Assembly (NCBI RefSeq): GCF_963678635.1
Contig: NC_087067.1
Coordinates: 23,507,547-23,571,546 of the forward strand
DNA: 64,000 bases
Source of the DNA: Symsagittifera roscoffensis
Lineage: Eukaryota; Xenacoelomorpha; Acoela; Convolutidae
Reading direction: 5' to 3'
In this document: positions 22,801 through 33,836 of the stretch, in pieces
Position numbering within the stretch: the stretch's first letter is position 1
How the letters are laid out: every line of letters starts with the position of its first letter
Position numbers and translations under genes: made by a program
Notes under the pieces: model-generated
Told to the model about the DNA's origin: nothing
The model's database searches: none
The model's input: the letters and a program-made list of their open reading frames with translations, nothing else

Positions 22801-23998
22801 GTTTTGCAATGCTCTTTTGACAGTTTGAATGCAATTTTGAAACTCTGATTGAAATTTTAACGTCATTTAATTGTGTTTTTGCAGAAAATTAGCATGTTGT
22901 CCAGAATGTTTGTTTTGAACTATAAATGCAGAAAGCATCGAACGTAAGTGCGGTTTTTCTCATCGCTTTCATCAACTTTGATATGAGTTTAGTCTAGCCA
23001 TCTACTTTCAGAGAAAAAAACTTACTGAATAAAAAACAAGAGAGCCAGTTTTGACGATACATTTTTTCTATCGATCACTTGTTAGAAAAAATCAAGTTTC
23101 TATGAAACTTTTCTGAATTTTAAAACAAGTCTTGCTGAAAGAACCTAAAATTAACTAATGCCTGCGCTGAATGAAAAAAAAATGTTAGACCTGATGCAGT
23201 CAACTCGGTCGCTTTTTTCAAACTACTAGATGTTTTTTAAGCCAGCCTTTTTTAAACGAGGAATTCTAAAAGATTGAATTAGATGAGATAGACAAAAAAT
23301 TTCGTAATATTTCTTTTAAAAGTGAGAAAAAACTTGCGGGCATGTTTAGCAATTTTTAAAGGTTAGAGATTAAGTACAGACTAATTTTTAAAATTATTTT
23401 TGACATAACTAACGCACGAAATATTTCGTCCTTAATTTTCGTAAGAGGCAATTTAAATTATGTTGAGGTAAACAATTGGCTCCTATTATTATGCTAAATC
23501 ACGCAAAAATTATCAGTTTGCCTCATATTTTGCTATTCGGTCAATCTTTTTCAGTTACCGAAATTGTGATAATCAATCAGAACTGCTGAAGCAATCATAA
23601 CTCAAAAATTGCGCGCTAAATATAAACCTTGCCGCTTTTCATTCAAAATAACTTTTAATACGACTCAAATATCAAATTAATTGCAAAAAAGAGCCCGGAT
23701 TCTTGTCTTAAGGCAAATCTGCATTGCTTCAATTTTTTTCAACGTTTAGAAATGTAGATTCAAAGAGGTTTAATTTCACAATACTCGATCAGTGATTAGT
23801 TTAATTTTTTGGTCAATATTTCAGGGTGATAGCAGGAGAAAATTTTAGAAACTTTGTTCTTCAGCTGCATTTTTTCCAGTGATTTATTTATATGCCTCAT
23901 AAGATCTCTGAGAAAAATCAGCACGAAAGCGGAAATTTTAAAGTTATATAAAAGGTATTGTAAAAGCACTGCTTTTGATATCTACTTTATTGTGTGTG
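19860..23998. other. Intergenic, strongly AT-rich
   Basis: No convincing gene. Very diverged F1-like segments occur around 20080-20240 and 21190-21560. Open frames at 20300-20530 and 22681-22866 on the minus strand have no motif and biased A/T composition. Confidence 0.5.
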
Positions 23999-24375
23999 CA
24001 GAGGCGGATCTAGGATTTTCTCCGGAGGGGGGGGGGTGGCGGATTTTCAAAAAATTTTCAAAAATTTTGTCGATTTTTTTAGGCCGACCAAATTGATTTT
24101 TTGGGCTCTCTCAGAGCACAACAAAGCCCTGTTTTGGCCATATTTTCTGCAATCTTGAAAAAACAAGCCAAAAAAGGCGTTTTTTCGGCGCGCACTTCCC
24201 CTAAAAATTAATATATATTGGCGCCTAAGGCGCCTTTAGAACATTTTTAGGGTCAGTCACCAAAAATGGATATTCCAAAGTAGAACAAAGGGGGCACTTT
24301 TTGGGTCCGCAGGGGGTCGATTCCCAGAAAGAAAGGGAAGCGTACGCCCCCGCCCCCTCCCTAAATCCACCCCTG
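23999..24375. mobile_element. hAT-like MITE with 8-bp target duplication
   Basis: 377 bp. The left end CAGAGGCGGATCTAGGATTT and right end CCCTAAATCCACCCCTG form imperfect inverted ends. Flanks are TGTGTGTG on both sides (23991-23998, 24376-24383), which fits an 8-bp duplication but is low complexity. A G-run follows the left end. Relative to the copy at 18137 the body lies in the opposite orientation. Confidence 0.88.
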
Positions 24376-24383
24376 TGTGTGTG

Positions 24384-27337
24384 GGTGTTTGTGAAGGGGG
24401 TGAACAAAAATGGTGAAGCCTAGTTAGCATAAATGTTGTTCATACTTACCAGGATTTTTTGACCTATACCAAGTTTTAGTGCAAACTGCAGAACAATATT
24501 TTAGCAAAAACCAGCCAGATAAAAAGGTTCAAAAAATTGGGGAAAAAATTGTCCAAGGGAGTGGAGTTGGTATGACGATTTGGCCTTTAGCATCATAAAC
24601 CCACTCGATTTGTAGTTGTTGTTTCAGTTTTTTGAGACATGATTACATTTTGGCCAGAAAAAAAAAGATTAAAAATCTTTTCAAATCAATTTTATTTTTT
24701 TTGCGTTGTCCCTTTAAAATTTTATTTTGATAAAAGTACTATTTGAATTGTAATATATTCAATGATTGTTTATTTTTCTGAGTGTGGTTTTCCCGTTGAT
24801 CTAATGAAATAAGAAAATTGCTTTGAATATCAATTGAATAATTATTATCAACGTATTGTTCAAGCCTGTTTGATTATTGCATTTAATCTTAATGCTGCAC
24901 TTTCCATTTTCTCATTAACATTTTCATTACTTCGATTAAAAAATCGTTTTTGGGAATAAAAGACTGCTAAATTAAGTCTAATATTGAACTAGAAGAATAA
25001 ATCATTTTTAAATTTTTTTTTACATATAAAATAACAAATGCTGCATAAAACATTCTGACGTGAAAGGTAAAATTTATTAGGTAAGTCTGGCTACTGAAAT
25101 AAATACATAAATCATTGATTCTAAATCATTGATTCATTTTTCTTTTTTATTGTTAATATGCCTCTGGGGAATGATTTGAAGTAGAAAAGGGGTCAATTTT
25201 TCTTCTCTATTTCACGCTCAGGTGTTGAAACCATATAAACAGATCTAAATTTCAGCTTTTCGCCCAATTAAATTTAACGAATGGGTTTTATTAGTAGATA
25301 GAGTCTTTCAATTTAAAGGCTCATCTTATCTTCAATTTTTATTTCCAGAAAAAATTCAGTGCATTTTTATTTATATATCATGTTCTGGGGTTGAGATTCG
25401 CGTTTAGATTCCAGAACTTTGCAACAAAAATTTGGTGTGTCACATAATTTCCTTGAGCAACTTTGGACTTTTCCAGATTTCTGCGACTAATTTGGCATCT
25501 CCAGTTTTTTTGTGGAAAAAGAGCTACTTTTTGCGCCAACGGGTACATAGTACTTTTAAACAAAATATAATTTTGAATCATTTTCACAAAACGCGAAGGT
25601 GATGAAGAGCTTAAGGCCTCAATTATTGAAAACTTTAAACAACCCCCGTAAATTTGTTTCATTACTGTCTTGAAGAAGTGGATCAACAATCAATCATATG
25701 CACTACATGAACAAAAAAGTATGAAACTAAATTTAGAGATAAATTATTCCATGTAAGAGATAATAATGTGAAATTGTCCCCTGAGAAGATATGTTAATTG
25801 AAAAACGATGTTAAAAACTGAAAAAAGAAAAATAATTTTTCTCAATTCCACTTTGAGTAAGTTATTGAATGTTCATTAGAATTCTGATTTGCTTGAACTT
25901 TGTCAGATATCAATCAATGAGGCGTTCAATGGGTAAGATTTTTGCTTTATTGGAGTTCTATTCCGTTAAATTGATTGATAAGCCTTAATTGCTATCTATA
26001 ATATTTGAATAAACATCGTTCTTACTAGCAGGCAGGTTGACTCTGCTAGCAAAAATTTATTTTAAGAGTAAATGTCTTGCATGAGAAACTATGATTCATT
26101 TATCTTATGAAAAATTGTCTCTATTATTATGTTTTTGTTCACGGGTTTACCTCGTATGGATAGTCATCCCGGATTCAGCAGTACAATATACCATGAATAA
26201 TTGCTGCAAATGTACTGGTCGTGCATAAGTGGCCACTGATCAGGTCCTGAAACAGCGATGATCATTTTAACTAATTTGCAGCGCTGCTTCATTTGATAAT
26301 TCAGCGTTTCGATGGCATTCCAAAAATCAGCGTTGATCCAAAGATATTTAAGCGCTACTTGCAAACTCTATCTATGTTTTTGTCCTGTTCATGGATAAGT
26401 GGCTAATGATCAGGGCCTGAAAGAGCAATAACTATCTGTGCGACACCAACCCAGGTTACCAAATTTTTAATTAGTTTCCGTTACTTACTTGAATAAAAAG
26501 GGGCCTTCATTTTTTTACATTCAAAAACGTCTTTTGAAAAGACAATCAATTTAAATATTTCTCCAAATTCAAGCATGTTGTTATAACTATTATATAATCA
26601 GGGTTTGATCATCTAAAGTAAAATTAAAAATTCCAACTTTTTGGAAGCAGGGCATCGTATATAAAGGTTTGCAAAGTTTCCGGTTCTTGTAAAAGTTTTT
26701 AAGGAGGCATGGTAAGTTTTTTTTGGGAGGGGCATTGTATATGACTATTAGCAAAGGTTCGATTTCTTGTAAAATCTACCTCTTCTTTCCACCCCTCTGA
26801 AATTTTTTGTTTTTCCCACTGTTTTTTTTTGAAAATTATTCCAAAACACCGGGGTTAGCAGAAACTTAAAATCATTTCAACCGAAAGCTTGATTTATAAA
26901 GTATTTTCAAAGAAGTGTTTGCCAAAAATTAGAAAAAAGTTTAATCGTAGAAAAAATAACTATCTATCAGAAAAGCGAGGGTTAAAGTATTTCTCTGTGA
27001 CTGAAATGTTTCTTGACATTACATTTTCGATTTCCTTTTTGATGCTATTCCTTCTGCTTCGTTTACGAGATAAAATTATTCGCGCACTGAGCTGTTTAAA
27101 ATTTTTTATATTTTGATCAGTTCATCAGAATTTCGAATTGCTTATAATGACGTAGGTGTTTTTGGATTGATTGTTAAATAACAATCGGAAAGATTTTTTT
27201 GAAAAAAAGTCGGAAACAATGAATGTTAAATTGCATTTTAATTACTTATTGAGTTTTTCAACTCATAGAATTATCGTATTTGGTGTTCTGTGTTGGCGCC
27301 ATAAAGTGTGTTGTCAGATAACAATCAATGGTCTTAC
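24384..27337. other. Intergenic, no secure gene
   Basis: The longest open frame is 103 codons (25378-25689, minus) without a motif, signal sequence or splice context that I can support. A minus-strand frame at 26164-26364 and a shorter diverged copy of part of it near 26390-26450 are described under findings. The plus-strand frame 26889-27116 looks like AT-rich chance. Confidence 0.45.
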
Positions 27338-27522
27338 TGACATATCTTTTCAGTAGGACGCCTAATTTCAGTCTTTTTTGGTAATCGGTAAAAAGGAATT
27401 GTGGATAGATTCTGATGCTTTGAATATCGGCAAGCAACTTTGCATTGATTTTTCCACACTTGTCCTGGGGCACCTTTATACTCCAAATATACAATTAAAG
27501 TGAAAAATAAAACCCAGGGCAC
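27338..27522 (-). CDS. Possible THAP-like zinc-finger first exon (tentative)
   Basis: From ATG at 27522 the minus frame reads MPWVLFFTLIVYLEYKG, then C27-x3-C31, then IPFYRLPKKTEIRR at residues 42-55. A strong donor GTAAGA (27332-27337) follows in 61 codons plus two bases; without splicing the frame would stop at 27334. Paired cysteines followed by F-Y-R-x-P-K and a basic stretch are reminiscent of the N-terminal half of THAP DNA-binding domains, which are found in host factors and P-element transposases. Against this, the initiator Met is normally only a few residues before the first Cys, and here 26 mostly hydrophobic residues precede it. No second exon was found. It could be a decayed transposase exon, a small secreted peptide, or chance. 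Confidence 0.3.
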
Positions 27523-28109
27523 AAAAAAGATGCTCTACTAACTTATTTTCATTTTCATGGCTCATAAAAACGGAAGTTTTCAAATGATTTCTGAGGAAAA
27601 TAATAATTTCGCTGCTTCTTTATGCTTCAAATTGTCGCAGATTAATGATGAAATTGTAGTTTTTTTCCAATAACCGACACAGATTGGTGGCGTTTGTTGA
27701 TCAGGATTTGGAAGAGGTTAAGGCGTCTTTCATCAGAAATTTCTCATAGATATTTTGCTTTTTTGAAGAATAGAAGTCTGTATAGATGCATATTTATAAA
27801 CAGCCCATTAGGAGAACTATTAGATTTTTTAAAAGAAAAATCACATATTATACTCAGGAAAATAATTTGTTTTCCTTCTTGATGGAAGTAAACAAATATT
27901 TTAAACTATTCGAAACGAAGAAAAAACTGTGTTGCTTTTTCATTTTTTCAGTTTTTTAAATCAAGGAACAATGTCATCCAATGATGAGTTATGTAGCCAT
28001 ATAAAATAAGGATAGCCGGTTATTGTGCAGGTAGCACAGAATCTTCCGACCACAGTCTTAGAAAAATACAAAAACATTTTTTTCAAATTAGTGTATTTTT
28101 TTTTCGCCT

Positions 28110-28315
28110 ATCATTACAAGGCCAAGCTGTGCACTGGATAGGCGCACAATTTTGTGTCTGTATGTACCTGGATTCCAGATACAAGCTTTTAAACATGATA
28201 AAAGTTTGTTGGAATGCTCAAAAAGAATCAAAGAACAAAAAAAGAACGAAGGGAGCGTCCTTGTTGAGGAATCCGCTTACAATTCACAAATTGCACAGTT
28301 GGGCCTCGTAATGAT
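28110..28315. mobile_element. 206-bp MITE with 14-bp inverted ends
   Basis: The left end ATCATTACAAGGCC and right end GGCCTCGTAATGAT are inverted copies with one mismatch. It sits inside an F2 copy. F2 copies at 43.97 and 44.75 kb show the uninterrupted sequence, and comparison shows no duplicated target bases. A diverged relative lies at about 33545-33735. Superfamily unknown. Confidence 0.75.
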
Positions 28316-28625
28316 GGTGTGATAAAAAGATCTGAACGAAATAAAAAGAAATCATTCATTTTTTAAATTCGTACTAAAAAGGCTTTTCGGAAAAACAGTT
28401 TTTGAAGAAAATTGACTAGAAAAATGAATAAAAAATTGTTGAAAAAATTTTAAAATAATTTGAAAAAATTTTTCAAAATTTTTTTGCAGAAATTTTTGGA
28501 ATTTTTCACCTTTGCTTACAAAATGGAGCTAAAAACTCCAAAAACTACTTTTATTTGAGTACAATTGAGTTTTCACGGTTTAAAATAAGCCTAAATAAGC
28601 TATTGTAAGTATACACGCTCACACC

Positions 28626-28973
28626 GGTGCATATACAAAACAGTCCCACACAAAACAGTCCAATAAAAAACAGTGCCAAAATTCATGCAATGAACAAAAA
28701 AAATAATCCACAACAAAACAGTCTCATACAAAACAGTCCGGCTTAGACTGCTATCCTCAGTTGGCAAGCTAGCAACACGGTGGCGCGACTGTGGCGGTCA
28801 CTATTTCGTTGTTTATGTTTGATGAACAAAGGACAATTTTCGGCCTTCCGGCTGGTTAAAACAATTATTTCTTGGGACTGTTTTGTATCGGACTGCTTTT
28901 TCGTTCATATTCCTACTTTTCCGGATTGTTTTGCATTGCACTGTTTTGTGTTGGGCTGTTTTGTACTGACACA
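28626..28973. mobile_element. Foldback element with 9-bp target duplication (Mutator-like)
   Basis: 348 bp. Both arms consist of sub-repeats of ACAAAACAGTCC (left) and its complement GGACTGTTTTGT (right), about 110 bp each, around a GC-richer centre. The flanks are perfect 9-bp direct repeats GCTCACACC (28617-28625, 28974-28982). Nine-bp duplications and long inverted arms are typical of Mutator-like elements. Non-coding. Confidence 0.85.
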
Positions 28974-29255
28974 GCTCACACCATATCAGTTCGAATTTAG
29001 ACCAAAAATCTAAAATTTCAAAGGTTTTTTCTCAACAGTGTTAAAAGTTTTTCAAACTTTTTAAACTTTTTCAAACTTTTTAAATGTCGTTCAAATCACG
29101 ACTGAAAGGGCTTTTTTTTGATATACCACTCAACCCATTTCGATAATTTTTTGTGGTAGCTGATGTTGCGTGGAAAACAAAAAGAAAAAAACTAAAACAC
29201 AACCGAATACAAAGTTCATCGCTATTTTTCAAATGTTCGGAGTAACAACCAACAA

Positions 29256-30290
29256 ACTTTTTGAGCAATGAGATTTTTAGCTACCAGAGTTTTTACTCAA
29301 ATTAGGAAGAAATTTATATATATCTCATTATAACGTTAATTTTTAACAAATCAGATTTCTGATTGCGAAAATTACGAGTAGATGATTGCTGTGAGTTTCT
29401 TAAGGCAATTTTTGTTGCTAATTGACTTTTCAATCTATTTTCGGAATTTTTGCGGACGTTATCCTGGGTTGCAAAAAAATTAAAGCTTTACAAAAAAAAT
29501 TAGTTTTCCATTACTTTCTTCGAAAGCCGAAACAACCGAATGAACCTTTGCTCTGAAACAAACAAATGAACCGTTAATTAAATGCTTTCCGTAAATTTCA
29601 AGGAAACATGTCGTTTAACAAAAAGTCAATCGAAAAAAAAAATAAATAAACAAGCCTGAATAGGTTGATGAAACTTCCTTCATTTACACCAATTTCTCAT
29701 TATTTTTTTCCTTTTTTGTATGCATGTTTGGAATCGTTAAAGTCGTCGACAAAAATTATAATTATTACCAAAAAAAAATTGCTTCTAATTTTCTTAGAAA
29801 CTTTTTTATCAATTTTTGAATTTATTTTATCGGTAAGAACATTTTTCTGCGTATGATCAAAATAATATTTAATCATTTAAGTGAAATTAGTTAAATCAGT
29901 ATACGAACAATTCGCTTCTATTCAAATTTTGTCTAGTGGCACGTTTCGCTCTGCAATTTTGTCTTTGAGCATAATAGGACGTGGTTTTTGGATAAGTAGT
30001 CTTTGCGTGATGTTAAAAGGGTTAAGTTTGACGTTGGAAGTTTAGATATAATTACAGGTTCTGTTTTTCAAGCTTTTGAGGAGCTCATTAGTTTTTTTTC
30101 TCTATGATGTAAAAATTTTAAAGAGATCAGTTTCTAGTTTTAAAAAAAAATAAAAGTATAGCAGCGGCTATCAGGAAGTTAAACTGCCAGGAGTACAAAC
30201 TAAGATGTTTATTTTGAAAAATCACTTTTAGATGTTCGATTTGGTTAAGGTCAACTTAAAATTGTTAAGGTTAAGGTCCAATTGTGGCAT
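29256..30290. other. Intergenic, nothing recognised
   Basis: AT-rich. A hairpin CTTTC-TTC-GAAAG near 29515 resembles the F1 end but without the rest of the element. Confidence 0.45.
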
Positions 30291-30360
30291 TGTGGCGCTT
30301 CGGCAGTGGTGCCCAGCAATCATGTGATTGCTGGTTCAAATCGCACGTGCGCTGCAATTT
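30291..30360 (+). repeat. tRNA-like segment, possible SINE head
   Basis: TGGCGCTTCGGCAGTGG (30293-30309) resembles a pol III A box. GGTTCAAATC (30333-30342) fits a B box. Between them is a perfect 9-bp inverted repeat CAGCAATCA/TGATTGCTG with a TG loop. The arms do not fold into a full tRNA, so I read this as a tRNA-derived repeat head, not a working tRNA gene. Confidence 0.4.
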
Positions 30361-30643
30361 GTATGGTGAGCTGTAGCAAGTAAGTCATAGTTTAAAGGGC
30401 GCTCATGTTTAAAGGCCGCTCATGAATATATGCGCTCATATCAACCTTAATAATTAAACTCCGGGTTAGACCTCCGGGCTGGTTAACTAAAAAATATATC
30501 TTCATGCTCTGCGTGTGAATAACTCGGTTCTGATTGGCCGAGAACAACAACTCAGAACCAAAGTTAACATCCTGCTCTCTAAAATACTTAGGGTGAGGGG
30601 GGGGGAATTGACTTGGGCTGATTTTTGCTTGATTTCTGTGTAG

Positions 30644-30824
30644 GAGTGCGGTGCGTTCTTTGATCTGGGGCGCGTTTCTCTTCGGCACTGTGAGCTGTGC
30701 GAGTCCCGCCCTGTTCTGCTACGGGGGGAAGGTGGTGAAGATGGGCAGTGACATCTACTGGTACTCGGCCAAGATCATCCTCAACATCGTCAACTGCGTC
30801 ACAATGGTCATCGTTTACATCAAG
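30644..30824 (+). CDS. Internal exon of a GPCR-like gene (helix 4 to helix 5)
   Basis: The exon is bounded by acceptor TTTCTGTGTAG and donor AAG|GTAGGC. It is markedly more GC-rich than its surroundings. It encodes 60 codons after one leftover base: LIWGAFLFGTVSCASPALF (helix-4-like, with Trp and Pro), then CYGG in a short loop, then IYWYSAKIILNIVNCVTMVIVYIK (helix-5-like). The pattern Trp...Ser-Pro, loop Cys, and a Tyr-ending helix fits the rhodopsin-like receptor fold at the plasma membrane. It joins in phase to the exon at 31958, which continues as a basic intracellular loop. Upstream helices and helices 6-7 were not found, so the ligand and subfamily cannot be named. Start and end of the gene lie outside what I can identify. 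Confidence 0.7.
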
Positions 30825-31374
30825 GTAGGCCAAGCTACTTGACCCCCCCCTTCCCCCTCCCCACCCCCTCTTTATTTAATTTCCCGGCTCTTTTTCCTCC
30901 CCCCCCCCCCCCCCCCACCTCACTCAAACATGAATTTTATGGTCTAACGAGTGATTTTACAAGGTTAATTATGAAGACCAAATATGTTTGTCATGGCCTA
31001 ATTAGCCTGCATGTCAATTGTCATGACAATCGGACAAGGTGAACAGAAACTTCAAATATAAAAATTTGCAGGTGGGGGGGGGATGGAAAAAGAGCCAATT
31101 TCCCCTCCCCTCTCTCTGAAATTAATTAAATTATAGAAATTAGCTTCTAGCTCAATTATGTTAGATTTTCAGTTAGCCGAAAACTACCATGAAATACATT
31201 TCATCTCTAAATAACAGTACAAACAAATTGCAGAGAAGTTTTGGCTGTTTCGGACCTTACTTGATGTTTAAGAACGTTCTACGTTCGTCCTGCTAAACAA
31301 GCATGTAATAAGGTAGTAAATAGAGAGTTTCTTGGAAATCTTTTGAAATTATGATATTCCGAAAATCTTTGAGG

Positions 31375-31811
31375 CAGGGGCGGATTTAGGGGTAAGGGAG
31401 CGGATGCCACCCCCCCCCCCCTCACCCCAGGGATTCGGCCACCTGCCGACCCTTTGTACTATTTTGAAATATCCATGTTTGGTGACGGACCCTTGGAAAC
31501 ATTTTGAAATTAAGATATTCTGAGAATCTTTAAAATTTTTTTCTAAAAGTGCCTGCGGCGCCAATATATTCTAATTTGAGGGGGGAGCGCGCGCCAAAAA
31601 AGCGTTACATTTTGGTCAACATTTTCCGAAAGCGTTCCAAGAATGCCTTTTTTGGCCAGTTTTTTTTTCAAAATTTTGCCTCCTTTGACCAAAACAGGGT
31701 CTTTTTAATGCTTTGTGAGATCTTAGAATATCAATTTGGTCGAACTAAAAAAAAGTCGACGAAGGTTGAAAATCCCCCCCCCCTCCCGAGAAAATCCTAG
31801 GTTCGCCCCTG
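31375..31811. mobile_element. hAT-like MITE inside the receptor intron
   Basis: 437 bp. The left end is CAGGGGCGGATTTAGGGG. The right end CTAGGTTCGCCCCTG is its imperfect inverse. The flanks CTTTGAGG (31367-31374) and CTTTGAAG (31812-31819) match at 7 of 8 positions. A C-run lies inside the left end. It sits within the intron between the two receptor exons. Confidence 0.92.
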
Positions 31812-31957
31812 CTTTGAAGGACAGACGATGAATTCTAGCGTATTTTCTTTTTTAATTTTTTTTCAGCTGAAACAGGTACTTTTCCGACACTTTTTTGAGT
31901 GAAATAGTTTAACAATTTTGTTGAAATAAAGAAAAAATCTCATTTTTTGGTGTACAG

Positions 31958-32142
31958 GTTCTGCTGCAGTTTCGTGCAAAAGAGAAGCGACGTCTGAAGA
32001 TGGAGGCGGACTCGCTGGCGAAAGCACACCGAGCCTCCTCCTCCGCTGCCGTCCCCGCTGAAAAGCGACAGCAACATCACGCCATAACGGCCGCACAGCC
32101 GACAAACACATCAGCCGACGATCACGCAGACAGCGCCCAATC
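31958..32142 (+). CDS. Exon of the same GPCR-like gene (third intracellular loop)
   Basis: The acceptor TTTTTGGTGTACAG precedes codons VLLQFRAKEKRRLKMEADSL, which continue helix 5 of the exon at 30644-30824 without a phase change. The rest is Ala-, Ser-, His- and Gln-rich (HRASSSAAVPAEKRQQHH), as expected for a long third cytoplasmic loop that couples to G proteins. GC content drops at a possible donor GTTAGT (32143), the end I chose; the frame itself stays open to 32215. An F1 repeat begins about 45 bp further. No helix 6 exon was seen downstream. Confidence 0.6.
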
Positions 32143-32187
32143 GTTAGTGCATATATTAGCTGCGTTACTCTTTGTTTCGTGGGTTCT

Positions 32188-32632
32188 TATTCCAAACACT
32201 TGCGAAGTAACATAACATAATTTCGACTTTTTAACCAACCCTTTTTGACGGAATTTTATATATCATTCGAAAGGTATTGTCATCCTGAGGTTAAAATTTT
32301 TTTTTGCGTGTGATCTTTTTCGTAAAGTTGTGGGAGTATAAAGATTTCCATTTTGGCCAATCTGGGACAATTAACGCGCGAGATATTTTGGGCGATTAAC
32401 GCGTGAGCGGAGGTTTAATCCATTTTATAATTTGTTACAAGTTGGTTGAAGGAAGCTTATTTGCCATAATTGGTTTGTTAATAGGAGCGAATCGATCATG
32501 TTGTACTTTACTTGGCGTTTGGGGGGATGATTTTAATATATATTTAATTTTTTTGAAGTTATTATTGCTCCATAGACCTTAAAAGGCAGTCGGAACTTTC
32601 AGGGCTTCGCCCTAATACGAGCAGTCTTGTTT
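32188..32632 (-). repeat. F1 repeat, reverse orientation
   Basis: Runs from a decayed TTCCAAACACTTGCGAAGTAAC end to GGCAGTCGGAAC, the stem AGGGC-TTC-GCCCT and GCAGTCTTGTT. A stretch corresponding to AATATTTGTGCTCGGGG is deleted. It lies in the presumed next intron of the receptor gene. Confidence 0.85.
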
Positions 32633-33218
32633 TATTTTTGTCAGAAAATATAAATTGAAGTTATGTTTTAATTTACTCGGTTCAGCAAGAGAAAAACGTG
32701 CAAGACTGCCAATAAACACAAACAGAACACAGCAGAATAATTTTTCGCACTTAACAGTTTCACTTTTTTCAAGCATTACTTGGCCGTTGTTTGTTTTCAA
32801 ATCTTTGCTGTGGAAACGTCATCAAAAGTGCCAATTTGAAGTCTTCAAGGCGCCGTAAATACAGCAATGCCCAATTAACGGCATAAACTCATTCGTTCAA
32901 ATCTATTTGATTGTTTTTAGAAAACAATTTGACTCTCTTTTTGTTATTTATTTCAGTCTGAAATACTGCAGTAAACATTGGTGTCTTTAAGTCTGATTTT
33001 TTTTTGTAAAAAAAAACATCAAACGAAGAAGGCTAGTTTTGTTTCCGCTTCAATTCTTGGCAAAAAAAAACTGATATATAAGTTTCCATGTTCAGTTATC
33101 TAACTCGAGGGTGAATAGCGATACCGGGGTTGACCAAATTGTGCAACCGTTTGTCGCACCATGCATGGTTCCATGGAAAATCTTAATGAAATGTTTGTTC
33201 AATTTTAGAGCTAAAACG

Positions 33219-33836
33219 AGACTGCTTCTATATCAAGGTGAGGCCCTGAAGCTTCCGACTGCACTTTGATGTCAATTAATTTTTTTTGGCAGAATAATCG
33301 ACAAAATAATCAAAAAAGGATCTTTTTTCTTTTTTTTAAATTTTCCCCCTCATGCGATGTAAGATGAAAAGTGTGTTTTTTGTTTCTCTTAGAATCTCAA
33401 CAAGATTTTATTGCTGGCCTCAATTCAATTTGGAACGCAATGTTTTGCCGCTTACTCGTGTTATAAGCACGCACTATATCGCGCTTTAATGATCCTAAAT
33501 GGACCAAATTACCAATTTTTGAACTTCCACATTACGCGTCCAAACTTTGCTCTGAATAGGCGCACAGTTCACTGAGTTCAGGTTTCTAGAATCCAGATAC
33601 AAGTCGTTACGCATGTTAAAAGTTTGTCCGGACAAAAATAAACAACAAAAAAAGAAGACCAAAGAAAAAAACTTTGTTGCAGAATCTGCTTACAAATTAC
33701 CAAATTTCAGAATTTGGCACAGGGATGCATAACCTTACAAAAAAATTATCACATGTGAAATAACTTTTCATATTTGAACGCAGGACAACAGTATATCTCC
33801 CTTGGTATAAAAACTTGTTGTCAAAAATGCTTTCAA
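33219..33836 (+). repeat. F1 subfamily B copy split by an insertion
   Basis: Left part 33219-33545 (GAGACTGCTTCTATATCAAGG onward) and right part from about 33735 (CATAACCTTACAAAAAAATT) are both F1. The 190 bp between them matches the interior of the MITE at 28110-28315 (GGCGCACA, ATCCAGATACAAG, AATCTGCTTACAA). Confidence 0.7.

Larger units (their letters stand above)
28010..29255 (+). repeat. F2 repeat, full-length copy with two nested insertions
   Basis: Left end AGGATAGCCGGTTATTGTGC with stem TGTGC-n5-GCACA, then CTTCCGACCA. The right part TCACGACTGAAAGGGC...GGAAAACAAAAAGAAAAAA ends near TTCGGAGTAAC. It is interrupted by a MITE (28110-28315) and by a foldback element (28626-28973). Other F2 copies lack both. 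Confidence 0.75.

Noticed and set aside
25378-25689. 103-codon minus-strand open frame
   Set aside because: No motif, signal sequence or supporting splice or poly(A) signals; composition like the AT-rich surroundings, so not called a gene.
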